NCBI GenBank assembly: GCA_036399715.1 | Contig: DASWMO010000061.1 | Span: forward strand, 1 to 5,706 | Direction: 5' to 3' | Source: DASVSE01 sp036399715 | GTDB taxonomy: Bacteria; Bacteroidota; Rhodothermia; Rhodothermales; Rubricoccaceae | Length of the DNA: 5,706 nt | Shown here: piece by piece, positions 1 through 4,912 of the stretch | Numbering within the stretch: the first letter of the stretch is position 1 | Layout of the letters: each line of letters opens with the position of its first letter | The notes under the pieces: generated by a model | What the model saw: only the letters and a program-made list of their open reading frames with translations | What the model was told of the DNA's origin: nothing | Database searches by the model: none | Position numbers and translations under genes: made by a program

Positions 1-1981
1 TGCCTGTCGCCTGGCCGCCCACGCTCAGGCGAACGACGTAGACGCCCGCCGGGAGCGCCGCCGTGTCGAGGCGGACCTCGTGGTCGCCGGCCGAGGCAGG
101 CCCGTCCGTCGCCGTCAGGACCGTCCGGCCGAGCACGTCAACGACGCTCACGCGGACGTCAGCGGACGTCGCGACGGAGTAGCGGAGCGTCGCCGCGCCC
201 GACGTCGGGTTCGGGAAGACGCTCGCGAGGGCGACCGCCGCCGGCGCGTCGCCGGCCGCCGTCGTCCGTGAGGCCGTCAGGACGACGACCTGCGAGGCGT
301 CCAGCGTGCCCGTTGCCGTGACCGTTCCAGAGACGAGCAGGTCCGCGCCGGCCGAGGCCGCTGCGGCCGTCGTCGCCGTGCCGTCCTCCATCACGAAGAG
401 CGTCTCGGTCGACGTCGCGACGGCGACGCCGGCGAGCGTGATCTGGCCGCCCTGTGCGGATGCCACGCGGCCCATCGCCTGCGCGGCGCGGCGGATCTCG
501 ATGCGCGTCGCGGTGAAGCCCGCGGCAGCCGCCGTGCCCGTGAGGCGGACCGTCTGGCCGACGGCCACGTCGGCGAGCGTTGCCGGGGCACCCGTGCGCG
601 TGGTCACGACGGCGCCGGCGGCCGCGAAGGGCACCCCGAGGACGCTCACCGAGTCGGCCGAGACGTCCGTCACGTCGGCCGTGAGCGACACCGTCGCAGC
701 GTCGCCGGACTGAGCCGCGATGAGGAACGCGACCAGTTGGCCGTCGGCGTCGCGGCGGGCGCGGACCTCGACGAGGCCGCCGACGGGCAGGCTCGCCAGG
801 GCAACGGGGGCGCGGTTGAGGCCGAGAATGCGCGTAAAGCGCCGGACGGCGAACGGCCGCCCGAGGACGACGGCGAGGCTGTCGCCAGTCGCGTCGAGCG
901 CAGCACGGACGCGGACCTCCTGCTCGAACGTGCCGTGGGCCTCGACCGTGATGCGCGTCGCCGTGAGCGCGCCGGCTGTCCCGACGGTTGCGTGGATCTC
1001 CACCATCTGGCCGACGACGAGCGCCGAGAAAGCAATCGGCTGGCGGTCGGCGCCATAGACGGCCGTCTGGGCCGTCACGGCGACCGCGCGGCCAGAGACC
1101 GTCAGACCGGTCGCGGTGAGCACTTCGATGGCGCCGCGCAGGCGGAGGTCGTTGTGGTGATCACCGTCCTCAACCTCGACCATGCGCGCGACGAGCGTGC
1201 CGTCGGCGAGCAGCTGGCCCGAGACCTCGACGCGCAGCCCGACGGCGAGCGACTCGGCGGGGAACGGCTGCCGGCCGTCGCCGACGATGACCGTCGAGTC
1301 GGTGAGCGCGAACGTCCGGTTGCGGACCGTCAGCGAGTCCGCCGAGACGGTCTGAATGAGGCCCTCGACGCGGAGGCCGCCGTGGGTTCCGCCGTGGCCG
1401 CCGCCCGGGCTTCCGGGGCTGCCGGGGCGGTTCTCGATCCGGATCTCGTCGGCGACGAGCGCGCCGGCGGCTGTCCGGGAGCCCCGGACCTCGACGCTCG
1501 TGCCGACCTGGACGTCGGCGTAGGTCACGGTGCCGTGGCCGCGGACACGCGTCGCCGGCGTGACGGCGAACGTGAGGCCGCCGACGGCCAGCGACGAGTC
1601 GGTGCGGGCGAGGACGAGGCCCTCGGCGCGGAGGCCGTGCGGGTGGTCGTCGCCGGGGCCGTCCTCGACTTCGATCGTGAGCGCAAGCGCGCGGCCGCCG
1701 AGGAGGAGCCGGCCCTCGACCTCGACGTCAGTGCCGACTGTGAGGGCGGAGAACAGGATCGGTTGGTGGTCGTCGTCGGTGACGCGCGTCGCGGCCGTGA
1801 CCGCGAACGTGCGGAGGCCGACCGTCAGCGACGAGTCGGTGAGGGCCGCGATGGGACCCTCGGCGCGGATCTCGCCGCCGCCCTGCGCGAGCGCAGACGG
1901 AACGACGACGAGCAGAGCCACGAGGGTGATGGGGAGGCGGAGCGCGCGGAGGGCGCGGCCGGTCCGGGTAGCCATGGACAT
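1..1981 (-). CDS. Secreted DUF5666-repeat protein with T9SS sorting tail (3' end cut by window edge)
   Basis: The reading frame is open on the minus strand from ATG 1981 (or ATG 1975, two codons later) to the window edge: 660 residues with no stop. Residues 1-32 are a signal peptide: an Arg-rich n-region, a hydrophobic core around 16-28, and a cleavage site after ALA (30-32). Residues about 38-570 hold seven repeats of 68-86 residues. Most share a pattern: an 'LRxEG'-like start, 'DSLTV', a Phe-Ala-Val strand, a 'VG..VEV.G' strand, and an ending like 'LVA..IEVE'. These resemble DUF5666 beta modules. His/Asp/Gly/Pro-rich linkers separate the first ones. Residues about 582-660 form a Por-secretion (T9SS type A) sorting domain, with FPNPTSG near 589, VDVLGR near 614 and LPAGVYVVRL near 643; only a few residues should be missing. 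The protein is therefore probably exported to the periplasm, secreted by T9SS, and surface-attached or released. No catalytic motif is visible and its ligand is unknown; adhesion or metal binding is only a guess. No clear ribosome binding site is seen. The gene is divergent from the arginine operon and probably unrelated to it. Confidence 0.9.
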   Translation of the reverse strand, partial: MSMATRTGRALRALRLPITLVALLVVVPSALAQGGGEIRAEGPIAALTDSSLTVGLRTFAVTAATRVTDDDHQPILFSALTVGTDVEVEGRLLLGGRALALTIEVEDGPGDDHPHGLRAEGLVLARTDSSLAVGGLTFAVTPATRVRGHGTVTYADVQVGTSVEVRGSRTAAGALVADEIRIENRPGSPGSPGGGHGGTHGGLRVEGLIQTVSADSLTVRNRTFALTDSTVIVGDGRQPFPAESLAVGLRVEVSGQLLADGTLVARMVEVEDGDHHNDLRLRGAIEVLTATGLTVSGRAVAVTAQTAVYGADRQPIAFSALVVGQMVEIHATVGTAGALTATRITVEAHGTFEQEVRVRAALDATGDSLAVVLGRPFAVRRFTRILGLNRAPVALASLPVGGLVEVRARRDADGQLVAFLIAAQSGDAATVSLTADVTDVSADSVSVLGVPFAAAGAVVTTRTGAPATLADVAVGQTVRLTGTAAAAGFTATRIEIRRAAQAMGRVASAQGGQITLAGVAVATSTETLFVMEDGTATTAAAASAGADLLVSGTVTATGTLDASQVVVLTASRTTAAGDAPAAVALASVFPNPTSGAATLRYSVATSADVRVSVVDVLGRTVLTATDGPASAGDHEVRLDTAALPAGVYVVRLSVGGQATG
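272..1870 (-). repeat. Seven tandem DUF5666-like repeat units within the secreted protein
   Basis: Units, in protein order with approximate DNA positions: 1 at 1634-1870, 2 at 1376-1633, 3 at 1148-1375, 4 at 917-1147, 5 at 692-916, 6 at 476-691 and 7 at 272-475. Units 1 to 4 begin IRAEG, LRAEG, LRVEG and LRLRG. Units 5 to 7 drift (VRVRA, VSLTA, MGRVA), and unit 7 is recognisable mainly by length and strand pattern. Linkers after units 1 to 3 are rich in His, Asp and Gly (for example EDGPGDDHPHG and EDGDHHND). Units 1 and 2 still share DNA-level identity, for example CAGCGACGAGTCGGTG on the plus strand near 1588-1603 and 1826-1841, so they look like the most recent duplication. Boundaries are accurate to a few residues. 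Confidence 0.8.
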
Positions 1982-2003
1982 GGGAAGCGGGAATGTGGGA
2001 GGA

Positions 2004-2018
2004 GCCTGACCGTCAGGC
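2004..2018. promoter_or_regulatory. Perfect dyad in 5' flank of the secreted-protein gene (possible operator)
   Basis: GCCTGAC, one C, then GTCAGGC: a perfect 7-bp inverted repeat around a single base, lying 23-37 bases upstream of the minus-strand start at 1981. The one-base centre is too short for an RNA hairpin loop, so a site for a dimeric DNA-binding protein is more likely than an RNA structure. No regulator gene is in the window. Chance occurrence in GC-rich DNA cannot be excluded. Confidence 0.35.
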
Positions 2019-2054
2019 GGATCGGCGAGGCGTCTGCAAGAGCAGTGCCACCTA

Positions 2055-2092
2055 GGAAAAAGCTCCATATTGAGCTGTGGAGCCCAATTTTC
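2055..2092 (-). promoter_or_regulatory. AT-rich islet with inverted repeat; terminator-like on the minus strand
   Basis: This is the most AT-rich stretch in the spacer. GCTCCA (2062-2067) and TGGAGC (2078-2083) form an inverted repeat with a 10-base loop. Read on the minus strand the hairpin is followed directly by five T residues (2061-2057), the form of a weak intrinsic terminator. On the plus strand it is followed, less closely, by TTTT at 2088-2091. An alternative nested pair AGCTC/GAGCT (2061-2065 and 2072-2076) exists. It lies 76-111 bases upstream of the minus-strand gene, with no visible minus-strand gene ahead of it, so it may instead mark that gene's promoter or operator. No canonical promoter boxes could be fitted. 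Confidence 0.35.
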
Positions 2093-2109
2093 GGCGATCT
2101 CCCGTCGCG

Positions 2110-2150
2110 CCCGTGCAGGGCGTGCACGGGGCTCGCGCACCCAGTGCGCG
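2110..2150. repeat. Two adjacent perfect hairpins in intergenic DNA
   Basis: CCCGTGCA (2110-2117), a five-base loop, then TGCACGGG (2123-2130) form a perfect 8-bp stem. Only three bases on, CGCGCAC (2134-2140), loop CCA, then GTGCGCG (2144-2150) form a perfect 7-bp stem. Neither has a following T tract, so they do not look like terminators. A REP-like element, a structured RNA, or chance in GC-rich sequence are all possible. Confidence 0.4.
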
Positions 2151-2376
2151 CATCCGGCGAGCTGCTACGCAGCAACCGCCCGGGAGCCCCAGATCCTCTC
2201 AGGCCGGCGACCCGACTGTCGATGGCGCTGCTCCGAGGCGTCTTCAGGTGGGCGGCGAGGACGAAGTGGAGCTTGGACTTAAGGTCTCTAGCTTTCTTCA
2301 CAACGCCTCCAGAGGGTCGCATTGGGCACTGGAAGCGCTCCCGAAACTTGGCGGGCCGGTCGAAAAAGTCGCGCTG

Positions 2377-2409
2377 TGTGGCGGCCCAGCCCGGCACGCC
2401 CTATCCTTG
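2377..2409 (+). promoter_or_regulatory. Candidate promoter for the argG operon leader
   Basis: TATCCTTG at 2402-2409 matches the Bacteroidota -7 box TAnnTTTG at five of six defined positions. TGTG at 2377-2380, 21 bases upstream, is a one-mismatch fit to the -33 TTTG element. Transcription would then begin close to the leader ATG at 2414. The match is weak and based on the consensus from Bacteroides and Flavobacteria, which may not hold for this lineage. Confidence 0.25.
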
Positions 2410-2413
2410 TGCC

Positions 2414-2515
2414 ATGAGCCTGGACCTCCAGACCCGACCGACCTGCCGACGCGAGCGACGACTCCCGTCGCTCCGTGTCCCGTTCGGGTATGGTTCGTCC
2501 CTCGCCGCAGCGTAG
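2414..2515 (+). CDS. Candidate arginine-rich leader peptide of the argG operon (33 aa)
   Basis: This is a short ORF from ATG 2414 to TAG 2513-2515, ending 82 bases before argG. It carries six Arg codons in its first 21 codons, with a dense run CRRERR at residues 11-16. Four of the six Arg codons are CGA (residues 8, 12, 15, 16), whereas in argG only about 2 of some 30 Arg codons are CGA and most are CGC. Its other codons are strongly GC-ended, like a real gene in this genome. The Arg codons lie on a perfect hairpin, and an intrinsic terminator follows before argG. This is the arrangement of ribosome-mediated attenuation: slow translation at Arg codons under arginine shortage would change leader folding. 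Caution: any frame in such GC-rich DNA tends to be Arg-rich, the frame is also open upstream of 2414, and there is no clear ribosome binding site. If the promoter at 2402 is right, the message would be nearly leaderless. Confidence 0.4.
   Translation: MSLDLQTRPTCRRERRLPSLRVPFGYGSSLAAA
2453..2473 (+). promoter_or_regulatory. Leader hairpin over the arginine codons (candidate pause or sensor stem)
   Basis: GAGCGACG (2453-2460), loop ACTCC, then CGTCGCTC (2466-2473) form a perfect 8-bp stem with a five-base loop. It covers codons 14-20 of the candidate leader peptide, including CGA codons 15 and 16. A ribosome stalled on codons 12-16 would cover or open its 5' arm, as expected for stem 1:2 of an attenuator. 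The freed 3' arm has only a short match (GTCG, 2467-2470) to the terminator's 5' arm, so the antiterminator is not obvious from this stem alone. Confidence 0.45.
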
Positions 2516-2558
2516 TCGCGTCCCCGCGCACCCCGTCTGCACGATGCCGCGCCGACTC
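2512..2558 (+). promoter_or_regulatory. Possible antiterminator pairing in the argG leader
   Basis: AGTCGCGT at 2514-2521, overlapping the leader stop codon, can pair with 2549-2557 (CGACT plus GCG with one bulged C at 2552). That pairing would occupy the 5' arm of the terminator and block it. It contains about eight pairs, one of them G-U, with one bulge, and is weaker than the terminator stem. Which structure forms depends on folding order and ribosome position, which cannot be judged by eye. Confidence 0.25.
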
Positions 2559-2586
2559 CCGACCGGGAGCCGGCGTTTTTCGTTTT
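2549..2586 (+). terminator. Intrinsic terminator in the argG leader (attenuator candidate)
   Basis: The stem pairs 2550-2554 with 2571-2575 and 2556-2560 with 2565-2569: ten base pairs, nearly all G-C, with a single A/C mismatch and the four-base loop GACC. It is followed at once by TTTTT (2576-2580), then CG and TTTT (2583-2586). It ends only 11 bases before the argG start. The neighbouring upstream gene is on the other strand, so there is no upstream plus-strand gene whose transcript it would naturally end. It would act on transcripts heading into argG. Confidence 0.8.
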
Positions 2587-2597
2587 CCCCCTGCCTC

Positions 2598-3833
2598 ATG
2601 TCCACCGACTCCCCCGTCGTCCTCGCCTTCTCGGGCGGCCTCGACACGTCGTTCTGCGTCCCGTACCTGCGCGAGACGGCCGGCACGCCGGTCCACACTG
2701 TCACCGTGAACACGGGCGGGTTTACCGATGCCGAACTCGCGGCCGTCGAGGCGCGGGCGCACGCGCTCGGCGCGGCGAGTCACACGACCGTCGACGCCCG
2801 GGCGGAGCTGTTCGAGCGCGTGCTGCAGTTTCTCGTCCAGGGCAACGTGCTCCGCGGCGGCGTGTACCCGCTCTGCGTCGGGCCCGAGCGCGTCGTGCAG
2901 GCGGCGGCCCTGGTTGACGTCGCCGCGCGGCTCGGGGCGACGCGCCTCGCGCACGGCTCGACGGGCGCGGGCAACGACCAGGTCCGCTTCGACAGCGCGC
3001 TGCGACTCCTCGCCGAGACACGCCTCGGATCGGTCGAGGTGCTCGCCCCGATCCGTCAGTTGAACCTCTCCCGCGAGGCGTCGGCCGCGTACCTCGCCGA
3101 GCGCGGCGTCGCCGTGTCTGGCGCGACCGCGGCGTACTCGGTCAACCGCGGCCTGTGGGGCACGACTATCGGCGGGCGCGAGACGCACGCGACCGATGGC
3201 ATCCTGCCCGAGGCGGCGTGGCCGCACACCGTCGCCCCGGCCGACGCGCCCGAAACGCCGCTGCGAATCCGGATTGGCTTCGAGGCCGGCCGGCCCGTTG
3301 CACTCGACGGCGACACGCTCGCGCCAGTCGCGCTCACCGAAGCGCTGACGGCCCTCGGCGAGGCGCACGGCGTCGGCCGCGGCGTCCACGTCGGCGACAC
3401 GATTCTAGGCATCAAGGGCCGCGTCGCGTTCGAGGCGCCGGCCGCACTGACGCTCATCGCCGCGCACCGCGAGCTGGAAAAGCTCGTCCTCACGCGCGCC
3501 CAGCTCGCCGCCAAGGCCGGCTTGGCCGAGACGTACGGCGCGCTCGTCCACGAGGGCCAGTTTTTCGACCCACTCGGGCGCGACATCGAGGCGTTCCTCG
3601 CGTCGTCACAGGCCCGCGTGACGGGCACGGCGGCGGTCGAGTTCTTCAAGGGCGCCCTCCGCGTGCTCGGGGCGGCCAGCCCGCACTCGCTCTTCGACGC
3701 CGGCGTGGCGACCTACGGCGAGGGCGCGACGCTGTGGGACGGCCGCGACGCCGAGGGCTTCACCCGCATTCACGGCGTCCAGGCGCTGCTCGCGGCGCGC
3801 GCCGCCTCCCCCCTTCTTCCCAACCTCCAGTGA
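2598..3833 (+). CDS. argG: Argininosuccinate synthase
   Basis: ArgG condenses citrulline and aspartate with ATP to give argininosuccinate, AMP and pyrophosphate, the penultimate step of arginine synthesis, in the cytoplasm. The protein has 411 residues, close to the family's usual 390-450. The ATP-pyrophosphatase P-loop is SGGLDTS at 12-18, preceded by VVLAF. VNTGGF at 37-42, the substrate-binding stretch HGSTGAGNDQVRFD at 119-132, and LWGTTIGGRETH further on match the Bacteroidota-type ArgG. ATG 2598 is chosen because the family N-terminus begins a few residues before the P-loop. The in-frame ATG 2544 and GTG 2475 would add low-complexity residues encoded by the terminator hairpin. No Shine-Dalgarno is seen; the bases before the start are pyrimidine-rich. 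Its stop overlaps the next start (GTGA), so the genes are translationally coupled. The leader terminator suggests control by attenuation. Confidence 0.96.
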   Translation: MSTDSPVVLAFSGGLDTSFCVPYLRETAGTPVHTVTVNTGGFTDAELAAVEARAHALGAASHTTVDARAELFERVLQFLVQGNVLRGGVYPLCVGPERVVQAAALVDVAARLGATRLAHGSTGAGNDQVRFDSALRLLAETRLGSVEVLAPIRQLNLSREASAAYLAERGVAVSGATAAYSVNRGLWGTTIGGRETHATDGILPEAAWPHTVAPADAPETPLRIRIGFEAGRPVALDGDTLAPVALTEALTALGEAHGVGRGVHVGDTILGIKGRVAFEAPAALTLIAAHRELEKLVLTRAQLAAKAGLAETYGALVHEGQFFDPLGRDIEAFLASSQARVTGTAAVEFFKGALRVLGAASPHSLFDAGVATYGEGATLWDGRDAEGFTRIHGVQALLAARAASPLLPNLQ

Positions 3834-4912
3834 CCGTCACCGCCACCCACGTCGCGTCCAGCACCGGCCCGTGCGGGCTCCCGCACAGCGTCGACGTGTC
3901 GCCGTACATCGTCGCCGAGGAGGGCTATTGCCTCGCCGTGCGCGCGCTCGACACGCGCGAGGTCTACAACCAGATCGAGGGCGCCGACGGCGACTTCCGG
4001 ACGATCGTCGCGGGCGACGTGCTGCTCGGGGCGCTCGGCGAGCGCCAGGCCCTCAAAGGCTTCTCGGGGCGCATCCCGCGCCAGATCGCGCCCGGCGACA
4101 CGCTCAACGTGCTCAACATGGGCGGCATCCTCGGCCGCGCGACGGGCGAGCACCCGGACCTCGGCGTCGCCCTCCGCGTCGAGGTCCTCGGGGCGGTCCT
4201 CACGGGCGCACCCGCGCGGCATGCGCGTATCCAGGACCATGCGATCGACCTCGCCGAGCACCTCGCCGTGTCGGCCCCGCTCGTGATGGTTTCGGGCACG
4301 GCGATGAACACAGGCAAGACGTTCGCCGCGGCCGCGCTCGTCGCCGGCCTGACCGCCCGCGGCCTGCGCGTCGCGGCCGCCAAGCTGACGGGCGCGTCGC
4401 TCATGCGCGACGTGCGCGCGATGGAGGCGCAGGGCGCCGTCGCCGTCGCGACGTTCACCGAGGCCGGTGTCGTCGCATCGACCGGCCGCGACATGGTCCC
4501 GGTCGCGAAAGGCCTCGTGCAGCATCTCAACACCGTCGCGGCGCCGGACGTGCTCGTGCTCGAACTCGGCGACGGCATCATCGGGCCCTACGGCGTCGAC
4601 GACATCCTGCAAGACATGGAGTTGCAGCGCCTCACGGCCGCGCACGTGCTCGCCGCAACCGACCTCGCGGGCGCGTGGGCCGCGGACCAGCTCTTCCGCA
4701 CGCGCTACCGCTCGGGCCTCGCCGCCGTCGTCGGGCCGGCGACGGACACCGAGGTCGGCCGGCGCTACGTCCAGAACACGCTTGGCGTCGCGGCCGTCAA
4801 CGCGCGCTCGGAGCCCGACCGCCTCGTAGCGATCGTCGCCGCCCGAGTGGCCCGCTTCGACACGCCCGCGGGCGACGGCTTCGGCCTCGACGCGGCCCTC
4901 ACGACCCCATGA
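3830..4912 (+). CDS. Uncharacterised two-domain P-loop NTPase (DUF1611/MobB-like C-terminal domain) in the arg operon
   Basis: The start is GTG 3830, whose GTGA overlaps the argG stop; the product is 360 residues. Residues about 1-125 form an N-terminal domain with many short beta segments (for example VYNQIEGADGDFRTIVAGD at 45-63 and IPRQIAPGD near 82-90) that I do not recognise. Residues about 150-355 form a P-loop domain. It has a hydrophobic strand PLVMV, Walker A-like GTAMNTGKT at 156-164 (Lys163, Thr164), AAKLTG at 183-188, and strand plus acidic motif VLVLELGDGI at 241-250, a possible Walker B. The GTxMxxGKT and Lys-x-Thr-Gly pattern recalls DUF1611/DgcN and MobB-like proteins rather than kinases or ABC proteins. 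No signal peptide or membrane segment is visible, so it is cytoplasmic. The 4-bp overlaps with argG and argC imply a job in arginine or glutamate metabolism. Because DgcN has been described as a D-glutamate N-acetyltransferase, an acyl-transfer role on glutamate is a tempting but unproven idea; a ligase, regulator or cofactor role is equally open. Confidence 0.88.
   Translation: MTVTATHVASSTGPCGLPHSVDVSPYIVAEEGYCLAVRALDTREVYNQIEGADGDFRTIVAGDVLLGALGERQALKGFSGRIPRQIAPGDTLNVLNMGGILGRATGEHPDLGVALRVEVLGAVLTGAPARHARIQDHAIDLAEHLAVSAPLVMVSGTAMNTGKTFAAAALVAGLTARGLRVAAAKLTGASLMRDVRAMEAQGAVAVATFTEAGVVASTGRDMVPVAKGLVQHLNTVAAPDVLVLELGDGIIGPYGVDDILQDMELQRLTAAHVLAATDLAGAWAADQLFRTRYRSGLAAVVGPATDTEVGRRYVQNTLGVAAVNARSEPDRLVAIVAARVARFDTPAGDGFGLDAALTTP

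Larger units (their letters stand above)
1982..2597. other. Divergent intergenic region with multiple inverted repeats
   Basis: This region of about 615 bp separates the minus-strand secreted-protein gene from the plus-strand arginine operon. I find no convincing protein gene between 1982 and about 2410. Frames are open there only because stop codons are scarce at this GC content, and their translations are Arg/Pro/Ala-rich without recognisable motifs. Most of the 5' flanks of both genes must be regulatory. Contents: a 15-bp dyad at 2004-2018, an AT-rich islet with an inverted repeat at 2055-2092, two adjacent perfect hairpins at 2110-2150, a slightly AT-richer stretch at 2268-2310 (with TAGCTTTC at 2289-2296, close to the Bacteroidota TAnnTTTG box but lacking a well-placed upstream TTG), and the argG leader from about 2377. 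I see no tRNA, rRNA or CRISPR structure. Confidence 0.7.

Noticed and set aside
737..2515. Long plus-strand open frame of 592 codons
   Set aside because: It is antisense to the secreted-protein gene and has a low-complexity Arg/Asp/Ala composition with no domain. The opposite strand shows a signal peptide, repeats and a sorting tail. Only its last 34 codons, from ATG 2414, are considered as a separate leader ORF.
2475..2597. Upstream in-frame starts for argG (GTG 2475, ATG 2544)
   Set aside because: They would add residues encoded by the terminator hairpin and its T tract, outside the ArgG family's N-terminus, which begins just before the P-loop.
2340..2600. T-box, tRNA or known amino acid riboswitch in the argG leader
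   Set aside because: I could not find tRNA arms or T-box-like conserved elements. The terminator with an Arg-rich ORF fits a leader-peptide mechanism better.
2298..3389. Minus-strand open frame of 363 codons over the argG region
   Set aside because: It is a shadow of argG, which has full catalytic motifs. The translation is Arg/Ala/Gly-rich without recognisable features.
3155..3829. Upstream extension of the NTPase frame inside argG
   Set aside because: The frame is open but its translation is Arg/Pro-rich without motifs, and the GTG at 3830 gives a standard 4-bp overlap with argG.
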